Positions 22,086 to 32,547 of a DNA stretch of 44,051 nt are shown here, piece by piece. The notes under the pieces were generated by a model. It made no database searches, had not been told where the DNA came from, and saw only the letters and a list, made by a program, of their open reading frames with translations. Position 1 is the stretch's first letter. Every line of letters starts with the position of its first letter. The DNA is taken from the IMG/VR virus record IMGVR_UViG_3300047560_000849, positions 1-44,051 of that record; one strand, written 5' to 3'. Both the position numbers and the translations under genes were made by a program. The DNA is from a virus.

Positions 22086-25000
22086 TTAAGCGTATGTACC
22101 GTTTAGTGTATACCACTGAGTAGTAGTTGTTGATATGAAATCTAACTTACCACCTGCTGGTAATGAGTACGATGCGTTTGCGGCTTGAGAGTTAATTACA
22201 CCGTTAGTGCCAGGATATACTAACAGTGCGTTTGCACTAGTATTGACAACTGCCATTCTTAAACCAGCAACTACTGGAAGAATAACACCTGCACCTGAAG
22301 CAACAGTAGAAACTACGTTAAAGTCTTTAGTAATTGCAGTTGCGTTACCTTGAACTGTGCCTGCCGCTGATATACCGGTTGCAACACTGAATACATGGTT
22401 TGTAGTAGCAATTACGTTACCACCAGTAATATTACCAGTAGCAGTAATTAAACCACCTGTAGTTACGTTACCGCCGGTTACGTTACCTGTAACGCTGAAT
22501 GTGCCGTTAGCGTTGTATAATCTTGCTTTGATGTTACCTGTTAAGAAACCACCTGTAGCGAATACGATATCCTTAGTTGTACCAGTGTTACCAGTAGCGA
22601 TGACTAAGTTGCCACCAAAACTTGCATTACCTTGAACGAATAAATAACCATCGCCGGCTGCTGTTACGGTGTAGTTAGCGTCATTAAATGTGTTACCAGT
22701 GAAACCTATATCAGTCCAAGACTGAGTATCGTCACCATTATTACCATATGCAGTAATGTCAGCAGAACCAGTTCCTGTACTGTTAACTACAGCGACTTGA
22801 ACATATGTTAAACCATTATCTTTGAAAATAGCGATTGGGTTAGTAAATGATGTTGATGAGGCGCCATTACCAATGTACAAATCTGTTCCACCAATAATGT
22901 TGCCAGTTGCACTTATAACACCACCTGTGTTGATATTACCACCACCGATATTACCTGTTGCAGTAATTAAACCAGCAGTACCTAAATTACCTACGTTAGC
23001 ATTGCCAGTTGAACTTAATGTTGTTGCAAATACACCAGTAGTATTAACGTTTCCTGCACCTACGTTACCAGTTGCAGTGATTAGACCACTTGTTCCTATG
23101 TTACCGATATTTGCGTTACCAGATACAGATAAAGAAGTTAATGTACCTACTGCGGTCAAACTAGATGTAACAACAGTAGATTTTAACGTTGTTCCTGACA
23201 AGTTTGCGGCGTTTGCTTGTATTACAGTATTAGATGCGGCTGTTAATCTGCCTTGTGCATCTACTGTAAATGACGCAACAACATCAGAGCCACCATATGA
23301 AGCCGCTGATACTGTTGTATTGTTAAGACTGAATACTGTACCACTTAGATTTAGACCAACACCGTTGCTATAAACTTGTGATGTACTGAACAATGCAAAG
23401 TTAATGTTTGTAGTACCAAATGTAATAGTACCGGCTGTATTACATACATAAGCAGTACCAATGTTTACGTTACCACCAGATACAAAGAAATAATCGTTTT
23501 CGCTCAAGTCGCCGGCGCCTGTACCATACGAATCGGTGTCAGTAGAACGAACAATAGTTGTTGAGTTAGCCCAAGTATAAACGCCATTCCATGCGGCATT
23601 TGCTTCGTTCTTAACAAGAATACGAGTTCCAACAGTTTGTACGTTTGCAGTATCAATTAAATTAAAACTACCGGTTGTAACTAAGTTAGCGTTAACCCCG
23701 GCGGTTCCGTTGTTGTATGTAATTGTACCACCCGTTGTAGTAGCCAATGTTGTAGTTGTTGCGGCATTGACTGCGGCGTGATAATATAGACCAGTAGAAA
23801 CTAATCCATCAACATATGCTTTAGTAGCCGCATCGCTGTTGGCACTTGGTGTACCTAAGTTGTTAATGTAGTTTGAATTCATGTTGACGTTTGCGCCAAA
23901 TGAACCTGAACCTGTTGCTACTAATGCAGTAGTACCTATGTTACCAACGTTAGCATTACCTGTTGCACTTAGTGTAGTTGCAAATACACCTGTTGTATTA
24001 ACATTACCTGAGTTTACATTACCAGTAGCAGTAATCAATCCAGCTGTACCAATATTACCAATGTTTGCATTACCTGTTACAGATAAAGCACCACCTGTTA
24101 CTAAGTTACCAGCAGTAACATTTCCAGTCGATGTAATCAATCCAGCTGTACCAATATTACCGATGTTTGCATTACCTGATACACTTAATGATGTTAATGT
24201 ACCAGTGCTTGTGATATTTGGTTGAGCCGCAGTTGTTACTGTGCCTGCTGTGCCAGATGTTGCTACATTCAAGTTGGCAACTTGTGTTGTACTTGTTACA
24301 ACTAACGGAGCAGTACCTATAGACACACTTGATACTAATTGACCAGCAGTTTTTAAATTACCACCCGTGACGTTACCAGTAGCTGTAATCAACCCAGCTG
24401 TACCAATATTACCAATGTTTGCATTACCTGATACAGTTAATAATGCCGCAGTTGCAGTTCCACCGGTGACCAAATTACCACCAGTGATATTACCGGTTGA
24501 TGTAATCAATCCAGCGGTACCGATGTTGCCGATATTAGCATTACCCGTTACACTTAATGCGCCGCCTGTTACTAAGTTACCAGCTGTTACGTTACCGGTT
24601 GCAGTAATTAAACCACCTGTGCTAATATTAGCACCAATAACGTTACCGTTAACACTTAGTACATTTGTTGATTTATTAAATGTGAAGTTTGCTGAACCAC
24701 CGAAACCATCATTGTCATTAAATTGAACTTGTGTGTTTGAACCACCTGCTTGTTGGAAATCAACTGGACTTCCGTTAGCGTAGTAATAATTGTCTGTTTT
24801 GATACCACCAGTAGAAGTGTTACCAGTGACATTTAAATAACCTTGAGTATATATACCCTCTGCACCATCTGTTGTTTCGATTCCAAAGATGTTTGCTTTA
24901 CCTGATGAATTGAATTGTAATGCGGCTGCTTGATTATCAGCTAAATCCCATACAACATTATTTTGTTCAATAGAACCGATACCACCATTCTGTACATAGA

Positions 25001-25766
25001 ATGCATAGTTACCAACGCCAGAACCTGATGCATTACCTAATACACCAATATTATATCCACCTGAGTGTGTATCAATTGCATAACCACGCACACCAACTGC
25101 GGCACCAGTATCAGCACTTGCTGTTACATATGCTTGACCTCTTACACCTGTACCTTGTGTAGTACCAGAAGTCAATGCGCCTGCAACCACACCATTGCCA
25201 ACTGAACCATTAGCAATTACTGATGATGTAGTTACGTTTCCAGTAGCACTGATTAAACCCGTAGTTTTTAAATTACCACCTTGAATATTACCTGTTGCAG
25301 TTATTAGGCCACCTGTACCTAAATTACCTACGTTAGCGTTACCACTTGCACTTAATGTACCTGATATATTTGCACCAGTACCCGTTGTAGTGAAGATATT
25401 TGCATTTCCACCCACACTAATTGTGACGTTTCCACCAACGCCAACAATGTCTACGTTACTTGTACCGTTTGCGATAGATGATACACTGATATCACCTGCA
25501 TTTAATGTTCCTGTTACTGATAAATTTGCTACTGTTAGTGTGCTAGTATTGTTTGCATATACAAAACTTGTTGAACCACCTAAGTTACCAGAATCATTGA
25601 AAACAACTTGAGTGTTAGATGTAGACAAAGTAGGGAATGGAGATACTGCCCCGTTAGCTTGTTTTAATTGTAACTGACTACTTGTGCTATCAACAAAAAG
25701 AGTAGACTTACCACTGGCAGGGGTGGGTATTGAACTAGCAGATTCTTGTTTTAAAATTAATGACAT
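22086..25766 (-). CDS. Giant repeat tail-fibre-like protein 1
   Basis: 1226 aa. An N-terminal segment MSLILKQESASSIPTPASG is followed by many 17-residue repeats of pattern xxxGNxxTxGxxxxTGN, which suits a beta-helical or triple-stranded fibre shaft. A central non-repeat module starts at a NSDAATKAYVD motif and runs through LVKNEANAAWNGVYT and NDYFFV to FALFSTSQVY; the same module occurs in the gene at 27710-30595. The C-terminus is a small module ending FISTTTTQWYTLNGTYA. SD AGGAATAAAAA and a GATAAATA box precede it. It is last of four tandem fibre genes. Probably a receptor-binding fibre or structural decoration. Confidence 0.75.
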   Translation of the reverse strand: MSLILKQESASSIPTPASGKSTLFVDSTSSQLQLKQANGAVSPFPTLSTSNTQVVFNDSGNLGGSTSFVYANNTSTLTVANLSVTGTLNAGDISVSSIANGTSNVDIVGVGGNVTISVGGNANIFTTTGTGANISGTLSASGNANVGNLGTGGLITATGNIQGGNLKTTGLISATGNVTTSSVIANGSVGNGVVAGALTSGTTQGTGVRGQAYVTASADTGAAVGVRGYAIDTHSGGYNIGVLGNASGSGVGNYAFYVQNGGIGSIEQNNVVWDLADNQAAALQFNSSGKANIFGIETTDGAEGIYTQGYLNVTGNTSTGGIKTDNYYYANGSPVDFQQAGGSNTQVQFNDNDGFGGSANFTFNKSTNVLSVNGNVIGANISTGGLITATGNVTAGNLVTGGALSVTGNANIGNIGTAGLITSTGNITGGNLVTGGTATAALLTVSGNANIGNIGTAGLITATGNVTGGNLKTAGQLVSSVSIGTAPLVVTSTTQVANLNVATSGTAGTVTTAAQPNITSTGTLTSLSVSGNANIGNIGTAGLITSTGNVTAGNLVTGGALSVTGNANIGNIGTAGLITATGNVNSGNVNTTGVFATTLSATGNANVGNIGTTALVATGSGSFGANVNMNSNYINNLGTPSANSDAATKAYVDGLVSTGLYYHAAVNAATTTTLATTTGGTITYNNGTAGVNANLVTTGSFNLIDTANVQTVGTRILVKNEANAAWNGVYTWANSTTIVRSTDTDSYGTGAGDLSENDYFFVSGGNVNIGTAYVCNTAGTITFGTTNINFALFSTSQVYSNGVGLNLSGTVFSLNNTTVSAASYGGSDVVASFTVDAQGRLTAASNTVIQANAANLSGTTLKSTVVTSSLTAVGTLTSLSVSGNANIGNIGTSGLITATGNVGAGNVNTTGVFATTLSSTGNANVGNLGTAGLITATGNIGGGNINTGGVISATGNIIGGTDLYIGNGASSTSFTNPIAIFKDNGLTYVQVAVVNSTGTGSADITAYGNNGDDTQSWTDIGFTGNTFNDANYTVTAAGDGYLFVQGNASFGGNLVIATGNTGTTKDIVFATGGFLTGNIKARLYNANGTFSVTGNVTGGNVTTGGLITATGNITGGNVIATTNHVFSVATGISAAGTVQGNATAITKDFNVVSTVASGAGVILPVVAGLRMAVVNTSANALLVYPGTNGVINSQAANASYSLPAGGKLDFISTTTTQWYTLNGTYA

Positions 25767-25785
25767 TTTTTATTCCTATAACTCG

Positions 25786-25793
25786 TATTTATC
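25786..25793 (-). promoter_or_regulatory. Late promoter GATAAATA
   Basis: Box on minus, 19 nt before ATG 25766, with AGGAATA in the leader. Confidence 0.6.
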
Positions 25794-25836
25794 TATATTT
25801 CACATTGGATATTCCATCAACAGAGAGTATCATATT

Positions 25837-27708
25837 TTATGCTCCTCGCACCATGCAGCCATTGAACCAAGTAATAGCCGGATTATTAACTGCGGTAACA
25901 GTTACACTTCCACCAGACCCCTGTTGAACATATATTTCAAAATAGTCAGTGGATCCATTGGCATAGACCAATGAATTAACAGTCATTGCCCAGAAACTAC
26001 TAGCAATTTGAGTTCCACTTTGGTTTGTACCACGTTTGTATTCTGATCCGTTTTTGTAAAGAATAATCATCATTTCACCGGTGCCGCTAGCGCCATCTAA
26101 TCTAACTTCAGCGTTTAATTGATAGTAACCTTCTACTGTGGGAGTGAATCTTGAACTGGCATAGTTGCTGTTGGTATCAAATTCTTCTGTTTGGAACAAA
26201 ACTTTTTGTTGACTACCTGAGGTTATAGTTTGTAATGTCGCATTTGCGTAGGCACTAAATGCCGGTCCGTTGACTGCTTGCTTGCCGCTAACTTGATACT
26301 GACCAGCAATACTTACATTACCTGTGTCTGTTAATGACAATAATGTTCCACTATAAGCACTGTTAATGATTTCGAATGCACCTGTGCTGTTTAGTCGGAA
26401 TGATTTATTTGGGTTGGTTGCACCACCAGAAGTATTTGTAGCTTTCAAAAAGTCTGCGTATCCTGTGCCGCCTTGTGTGTTGGCTGCGCTAATTGTAATA
26501 CCATAACCTGTAGCAGATGCTGGCGTATAAGTAATAGCTACATTCCCATTAGGTATACTTAAATTACCATGTGTAGCATTACCAGTAGAACTCATAATGC
26601 CGGCGGTGATAATATTACCACCAGTGATGTTACCAGTAGCAGTAATCAATCCACCTGTAGTAATGTTACCATGTGTTGCATTGCCAGTAGAACTCATTAT
26701 ACCGGCGGTGATAATATTACCACCAGTAATATTACCTGTAGCTGTTATTAACCCTGCAGTACCAATATTACCTACGTTAGCATTTCCCGTAGCACTTACT
26801 GCACCACCGGTAACTAAGTTACCTGCTGTTACATTCCCGGTTGCTGTTATTAAACCAGCAGTACCTATGTTGCCAATATTAGCATTACCTGATACAGAAA
26901 GAGATGTTAGTGTTCCAGTGCTTGTAATGTTTGGTTGTGCATTTGTATAAATTGTACCTGCTACTAATGCATTGCTAACTTGACCTGATACGTTAGCACC
27001 TGCTACACTATTTGCGGTAGCGGCATAATTTACTTGACCTGATACGTTAGCACCTGCTACACTACTTAACCCACTTCCATCTCCGCTAAAATACGGTGAT
27101 GTTAATAATCCTGTTACGTTATTGAATGTAAATCCCGCATTAGCACCAAACACCCCTGCATCATTGAATTGAACCTGTGTGTTTGCACCACTTGGATTGG
27201 CACTACCGCCACCACCTGTTTGTGCGGTCCAAGTTAGATTACCAGTACCATCTGTTTGTAATACGTATCCATTAGTACCACCGGTAATAATAACATTCGC
27301 TACTGATGCTGTCAATGATGTAACTGGGCTACCAACATCTTCTAACACACCGTCTATCTGAAATGTACCATCTATTGTAATAGGTTGTGAAAACAATCCT
27401 TGATGGTTAGCAGTTACATAATAAGTTTCACCTGCATTGATTACGTACGGCATCGGGGAAGTAATCGATGTATTGCCACCTCCACCACCTGCTGCCCAAC
27501 TTAGATTACCTGCGCCATCGGTAGTTAGCACGTAACCATCAGTACCGCCGGTGATAGTTACATTCGCTACATCACCTAAATCAGTATTACCTGTGACCGT
27601 TAAAGTTGGTGTGCTAACGTTACCATTCTCGTCAATGATAACTACTATATTTCCTGCACCGTCATCGACGGAGAAACCACCAACTGAATTTAACGATTTA
27701 ATTGCCAT
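25837..27708 (-). CDS. Repeat tail-fibre-like protein 2 with C1q/TNF-like tip
   Basis: 623 aa. The N-terminus MAIKSLNSVGGFSVDDGAGN is shared with the next two genes upstream. The middle has the same 17-residue repeats (NANIGNIGTAGLITATGN type). Residues about 490-623 look like a C1q/TNF jelly-roll (GPAFSAYANATLQ, RFTPTVEGYYQLNAEVRL, IILYKNGSEYKRG, FEIYVQQ, TWFNGCMVRG), a trimeric module used as a receptor-binding tip. It begins 1 nt after the previous stop with no Shine-Dalgarno site, so translation is coupled. Confidence 0.75.
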   Translation of the reverse strand: MAIKSLNSVGGFSVDDGAGNIVVIIDENGNVSTPTLTVTGNTDLGDVANVTITGGTDGYVLTTDGAGNLSWAAGGGGGNTSITSPMPYVINAGETYYVTANHQGLFSQPITIDGTFQIDGVLEDVGSPVTSLTASVANVIITGGTNGYVLQTDGTGNLTWTAQTGGGGSANPSGANTQVQFNDAGVFGANAGFTFNNVTGLLTSPYFSGDGSGLSSVAGANVSGQVNYAATANSVAGANVSGQVSNALVAGTIYTNAQPNITSTGTLTSLSVSGNANIGNIGTAGLITATGNVTAGNLVTGGAVSATGNANVGNIGTAGLITATGNITGGNIITAGIMSSTGNATHGNITTGGLITATGNITGGNIITAGIMSSTGNATHGNLSIPNGNVAITYTPASATGYGITISAANTQGGTGYADFLKATNTSGGATNPNKSFRLNSTGAFEIINSAYSGTLLSLTDTGNVSIAGQYQVSGKQAVNGPAFSAYANATLQTITSGSQQKVLFQTEEFDTNSNYASSRFTPTVEGYYQLNAEVRLDGASGTGEMMIILYKNGSEYKRGTNQSGTQIASSFWAMTVNSLVYANGSTDYFEIYVQQGSGGSVTVTAVNNPAITWFNGCMVRGA

Positions 27709-27709
27709 T

Positions 27710-30595
27710 TTAGATTAATCTATATTGTGTTGTCCAAACTGTACTGTTGCTACTTGCAGGTGTTACTTGTAGTCTAATAAATCCACCTGATATATTAACT
27801 GCCAAACTACCAGTATAGCCACCTAATTGAACAGTTCCAAATGTTGCATAATCAACGTTAGCACCATCAGTTACAGCTTGAACTTGAGCAACACTATATT
27901 TTGCTCCAGTAGAATCAATACCTTTAACCAAATATTCTACTCCTGTTACACCAGTAACACTAAAACTTGCAATAGTTTGGTTAGCAGTAATACTTGAAGT
28001 TGTTACAGAAGCCCAAGTTGTTACAGTATTTACTGTGCCATTACCAATGTTTAAATTTGTTGCTACGTTGGCTGCACCGCTAGAGATAAGGTTACCACCA
28101 GTAATATTACCAGTCGCCGTAATCAAACCGCCTGTACTAATATTACCGTGGGTAGCATTGCCTGTTGAACTCATTATACCAGCAGTAATAATATTACCAC
28201 CAGTGATGTTACCTGTAGCAGTAATCAATCCACCTGTAGTTAAGTTACCACCTGTGATATTGCCTGTAGCAGTAATCAATCCACCTGTACCAATATTACC
28301 AATGTTAGCGTTGCCAGATACTGTTAATATTGCCGCGTTCGCAGTTCCACCGGTGACCAAATTACCACCAGTGATATTACCGGTTGCTGTGATTAGACCT
28401 GCTGTTCCGATGTTACCAACGTTAGCATTACCAGTAGCAGATATTACACCACCAGTTACTAAGTTACCACCTGTAATATTGCCTGTTGCTGTAATTAACC
28501 CTGCGGTGCCTAGGTTGCCTACGTTCGCATTACCAGTTGAACTTAATGTTGTAGCAAATACACCTGCAGTGCCTAAGTTACCAACGTTAGCGTTTCCTGT
28601 AACTGTTAATATACCAGCAGTACCAATGTTACCAATGTTTGCGTTGCCTGATACGCTTACACTTGTTAATGTACCAACTGCTGTAATCTGTGTCTGACTT
28701 GCATTTACACTGAATGTAGTACCAGTTAATGTTAAACCAGTACCAGCGTCATAAACTTGTGATGTACTGAATAATGCAAAGTCAATGTTTGTTGTACCAA
28801 ACGTAATTGTTCCTTGAGTTGTACAAACATATGCACTACCTTCATTTACAACACCGCCTGTTACAAAGAAGTAGTCATTTTGGCTCAAGTCAGTTGTACT
28901 AGTTGGACCGTAAGTATCAGTGTCAGTAGAACGAACAATAGCTGTTGTGTTAGCATATGTGTAAACACCATTCCATGCCGCGTTAGCTTCGTTCTTAACA
29001 AGAATACGTGTGCCAACAGTTTGAACGTTTGCACCGTCAATTAAATTGAATGTACCTGTTGTACTAATATATGCACCAATACCATTTGCGGCTCCATTTG
29101 GTGAATTGTATGCTGTTGTACCACCGGTAGCAGTAGCCAATGTACCTGTAGTTGCGGCTAATACTGGTGTGTGATATGAAAGACCTGTTGCAACTAAATC
29201 GTCAACATATTGTTTAGTAGCCGCATCTGATGCAACTTGAGGTGTAGCTAAACTTACAATGTTGAAGCTGTTCATATTTAGGTTTGCACCAAATGAACCT
29301 CCACCTGTTGCTACAAGAGCAGTTGTACCAATGTTACCTACGTTAGCATTACCACCTACACTTAATATACCTGCGGTAAGTAAGTTACCACCTTGAATAT
29401 TACCTGTTGCTGTAATTAATCCACCAGTGCCAATGTTGCCAATGTTAGCATTGCCAGTAACTGATAATGCACCACCAGTTACTAAGTTGCCTGCTGTTAC
29501 GTTACCAGTAGCACTTACAACACCACCGGTATTAATATTGCCACCGCCGATGTTACCAGTTGCGGTAATTAAACCGCCAGTACCAATGTTACCAATATTA
29601 GCATTACCACTGACACTTAATGTTCCAGTGACGTTAGCACCTGTACCGGTAATCACTACAACGTTGGCGTTTCCTACTGCTGAAATATTGACATTGCCGT
29701 TAGCAGATGGAATACTTACATTACTGTTACCATTAACTATACTTGATGTTGATGGAGGGGCTACCCAAGATAATGCACCTGAGCCGTTAGTCTGTAATAG
29801 ATAGTTTGCACTACCACCAGTGATAGTTACGTTACCAACTGCACCTAAGTTACTGACACCAGTAACTGTCAATGTACCTGTATTTGTTAAACCGGTAGTA
29901 TTAATATTGCCACCGCCGATGTTGCCGGTTGCTGTGATTAATCCTGCTGTACCCAAATTACCTACGTTAGCATTACCAGTAGAACTTAATGTTGTTGCGA
30001 ATACACCAGTAGTATTAACGTTACCTACGTTGGCATTACCAGTAGCACTTACCATTCCACCAGTATTAATATTTCCACCACCAATGTTGCCAGTAGCAGT
30101 AATTAATCCTGCAGTACCTAAATTACCTACGTTAGCATTACCGGTTACTGTTATTAAACCACCTGTAACTAAGTTAGCACCTGTGATATTGCCAGTAGCA
30201 GTAATTAAACCTGTGCCTACATTACCAATATTGGCGTTGCCAGTTACACTTAATGTACCGTTAACTACTTCACCTGAGCCAGTTATGACAACAACGTTTG
30301 CGTTACCTGCGCTACTAAATGTAAGGTTAGCACTACTTAATACTTGAATGTTACTAGTGCCATTTTGCAAACTAGAAGTACTAATCGTTACGAAACTGAG
30401 GTTTCCGGCGCCATCAGTCTGAATGACTTGTCCAGAAGAACCGCCAGTAACTCTAACGTTACCGATTGCATTTAAATTTGCTATTCCCGTTGTAGTGATG
30501 TTTGTAGTAGTTACGTCACCGTTTGCTAATATAATATTAGACGGTGTTTCACCTACTGAGAAACCTGCTACTGAATTTAAGGGTTTAATTGCCAT
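27710..30595 (-). CDS. Giant repeat tail-fibre-like protein 3
   Basis: 961 aa. It begins MAIKPLNSVAGFSVGETPS and then runs through the 17-residue repeats, and it has the same central SDAATKQYVD...ALFSTSQVY module as the gene at 22086-25766, with most residues shared. The C-terminal domain (from about 840) ends TVWTTQYRLI and includes VTGVEYLVKGIDSTGAKY. AGGATAAAG and a GATAAATA box precede the ATG. A probable trimeric fibre subunit. Confidence 0.72.
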   Translation of the reverse strand: MAIKPLNSVAGFSVGETPSNIILANGDVTTTNITTTGIANLNAIGNVRVTGGSSGQVIQTDGAGNLSFVTISTSSLQNGTSNIQVLSSANLTFSSAGNANVVVITGSGEVVNGTLSVTGNANIGNVGTGLITATGNITGANLVTGGLITVTGNANVGNLGTAGLITATGNIGGGNINTGGMVSATGNANVGNVNTTGVFATTLSSTGNANVGNLGTAGLITATGNIGGGNINTTGLTNTGTLTVTGVSNLGAVGNVTITGGSANYLLQTNGSGALSWVAPPSTSSIVNGNSNVSIPSANGNVNISAVGNANVVVITGTGANVTGTLSVSGNANIGNIGTGGLITATGNIGGGNINTGGVVSATGNVTAGNLVTGGALSVTGNANIGNIGTGGLITATGNIQGGNLLTAGILSVGGNANVGNIGTTALVATGGGSFGANLNMNSFNIVSLATPQVASDAATKQYVDDLVATGLSYHTPVLAATTGTLATATGGTTAYNSPNGAANGIGAYISTTGTFNLIDGANVQTVGTRILVKNEANAAWNGVYTYANTTAIVRSTDTDTYGPTSTTDLSQNDYFFVTGGVVNEGSAYVCTTQGTITFGTTNIDFALFSTSQVYDAGTGLTLTGTTFSVNASQTQITAVGTLTSVSVSGNANIGNIGTAGILTVTGNANVGNLGTAGVFATTLSSTGNANVGNLGTAGLITATGNITGGNLVTGGVISATGNANVGNIGTAGLITATGNITGGNLVTGGTANAAILTVSGNANIGNIGTGGLITATGNITGGNLTTGGLITATGNITGGNIITAGIMSSTGNATHGNISTGGLITATGNITGGNLISSGAANVATNLNIGNGTVNTVTTWASVTTSSITANQTIASFSVTGVTGVEYLVKGIDSTGAKYSVAQVQAVTDGANVDYATFGTVQLGGYTGSLAVNISGGFIRLQVTPASSNSTVWTTQYRLI

Positions 30596-30614
30596 AACTT
30601 TATCCTATTTCTTA

Positions 30615-30622
30615 TATTTATC
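30615..30622 (-). promoter_or_regulatory. Late promoter GATAAATA
   Basis: Box on minus, 19 nt before ATG 30595, with AGGATAAAG as Shine-Dalgarno. Confidence 0.6.
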
Positions 30623-30630
30623 TAAAACCA

Positions 30631-32448
30631 TTATGGTGCATACTGAGTAATCAGCATTTTATATGTTACTGGATTACTTGTACTAGGTGTCACCATTAAA
30701 ACCATCGATGGAGGAGTTACTAAATCTCCTGGATCGTAATCTATTTCAAAATTACCAACACCACCGTTAACAAAAAGACTTGCATATTCATTGAATGATA
30801 CAGTTGCATCATAGTAAAGTGCGCTAATCTTACATGATTGTCTGCTTGGACCCGCTGGTTCTGTCGCAATAATCTCGAATTCTACTCCTGATATATCACT
30901 AACAGGAACAGAGTATAAAACTTGTTGCGGTGAACTACTTGCAGTTGTTGCAAAATATACTAAGCTAGTAGACCACTTATACACCCCAGATCCAATTTGG
31001 AAGCTGTTTGCAATTAAGTTTCCGCCGACTTGAACTGTATGTGTTACGTTGTTATATGTAAAATATGCATCAGCACCAAAATCACCGTTATTATTATATT
31101 GTACTTGTGTGTTACTACCACCGGCTGTTCCATTGCCACCGCCGCCACCAGCGGTCCAGCTTAAGTTACCTGAACCATCAGTTTGCAATACGTATCCATT
31201 CAGACCGCCGGAAATCTTTAAATTACCTACGTTTCCTAAATTAACACTTGATGCACCCTGGAAGTTCGCAGTAGAGTTACTCTTAATGGAAGGTACTGTT
31301 AATCTACCTGTACCCGTATCATAAACAAATGTGTTGTCACCGCCAAAGTCACCGCCACTATTAAATTGAACAGATTCGTTTGTACCTCCAGGTGAGCCTC
31401 CACCTCCGCCGCCACCTGTTGACCAGTATAAGTTACCAGTGCCATCAGTAGCAAGAACTTGTCCACCTGTACCACCAGTGATGTGAATATTTGATAATGT
31501 ACCTAACGATATGTTTGGACTACCGGCTGAGTTTAAATTACCAGCCACTCTTAATACCGCAGATGTGTTAACAGTCAAGTTGCTGTTAATAATAACTTTA
31601 TTTGAAAAAGTTGCGTTAGGTGCTGTGAGATTTGCACCGAGACTGAGGTTAGAACCCGAGAAATTCCCTGAGATATTGATGTTACCTAAGCTAGTAGTGT
31701 CCCCGTCAATAGCTAATGATTCTAATGTGCCCAATAACGTAATGTTTGCTTGATGTGGTTGTGCCACATAATTAGCAACGTCAGTGGTTAATCCTGAGAC
31801 GTAGTAACCATTACCAATTAGATATTCACCAACGACATTACCAACTGCTGATAAGTTACCGACAGAAGCAATATCGTTTACTTCCAAATCACCTGTAACA
31901 CTTAAATTTCCTGTAATTGTCACTGTATCATCAGGTGAATTACCTGCTGTAATGTTTTCAACAGTTAATGTATTCGTAGACTTGTTATATGTAAATCCAG
32001 CATCACCACCGAATGTTCCTGCATCATTAAACTGAATCTGAGTATTTGCCCCACCAGGTGAGCCATTGCCACCGCCGTTGCCTGTCTGTGCAGTCCATGT
32101 TAGATTGCCCGCGCCATCTGTCTGTAATACGTATCCGTTAGTTCCGCCACCTATCTTAATATTTGCGACATTGCCTAGGCTTAAGTTACTACCGTCCCAT
32201 GTTACATCAGGGATGCCATCAAACTGCCCATCATTGTTAAATTGAATTTGTGTGTTTGAACCACCGGCAGCAGTACTCAGTGGACTACCATTTGACCAAT
32301 AGTAGTTGTTTGAATATACCTTGTTGGCAGATACATTACCGGCTAAATTAAGAAAGTTTGATACTACATTACCGTTTGCGTCAATAACCTCGACGGCAGG
32401 TATACCAACACTGAAGCCACCTAATGTATTAAATAATTCTGATGCCAT
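30631..32448 (-). CDS. Repeat tail-fibre-like protein 4
   Basis: 605 aa. The N-terminus MASELFNTLGGFSVGIPAVE matches the MAIK-type N-terminus of its neighbours, which is probably a common attachment module. The shaft has a longer repeat with GGTNGYVLQTDGAGNLTW and GGSNTQVQFN units. The C-terminal domain (from about 480) shares EFEIIA..PAGPSRQSCKISALYYDAT with no family known to me, and ends TYKMLITQYAP. CAGGAAAC precedes the ATG. It is first of the four fibre genes. Confidence 0.72.
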   Translation of the reverse strand: MASELFNTLGGFSVGIPAVEVIDANGNVVSNFLNLAGNVSANKVYSNNYYWSNGSPLSTAAGGSNTQIQFNNDGQFDGIPDVTWDGSNLSLGNVANIKIGGGTNGYVLQTDGAGNLTWTAQTGNGGGNGSPGGANTQIQFNDAGTFGGDAGFTYNKSTNTLTVENITAGNSPDDTVTITGNLSVTGDLEVNDIASVGNLSAVGNVVGEYLIGNGYYVSGLTTDVANYVAQPHQANITLLGTLESLAIDGDTTSLGNINISGNFSGSNLSLGANLTAPNATFSNKVIINSNLTVNTSAVLRVAGNLNSAGSPNISLGTLSNIHITGGTGGQVLATDGTGNLYWSTGGGGGGGSPGGTNESVQFNSGGDFGGDNTFVYDTGTGRLTVPSIKSNSTANFQGASSVNLGNVGNLKISGGLNGYVLQTDGSGNLSWTAGGGGGNGTAGGSNTQVQYNNNGDFGADAYFTYNNVTHTVQVGGNLIANSFQIGSGVYKWSTSLVYFATTASSSPQQVLYSVPVSDISGVEFEIIATEPAGPSRQSCKISALYYDATVSFNEYASLFVNGGVGNFEIDYDPGDLVTPPSMVLMVTPSTSNPVTYKMLITQYAP

Positions 32449-32478
32449 AAAAAGTTTCCTGGTCTTATTGTTATCATA

Positions 32479-32486
32479 TATTTATC
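32479..32486 (-). promoter_or_regulatory. Late promoter GATAAATA
   Basis: Box on minus about 30 nt before ATG 32448, with CAGGAAAC as Shine-Dalgarno. Confidence 0.55.
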
Positions 32487-32535
32487 TTTACCCGTTAATT
32501 AAATTTGACGAAAAAAGCTCCCGAGAAATCTTTTT

Positions 32536-32543
32536 TCTAAATA
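32536..32543 (+). promoter_or_regulatory. Late promoter TCTAAATA, leaderless start
   Basis: Box on plus, spacer CACT (4 nt), then ATG at 32548. No Shine-Dalgarno site. Confidence 0.55.
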
Positions 32544-32547
32544 CACT

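Noticed and set aside
22357-31753. Many plus-strand open frames up to 220 codons, rich in Pro, Val, Leu and Ala
   Set aside because: They are antisense shadows of the fibre repeats; the periodic composition follows from the repeat on the minus strand, and no promoters or ribosome sites precede them.
22086-32448. CRISPR array
   Set aside because: The 51-nt repeats are coding, contiguous and lack unique spacers of constant length.
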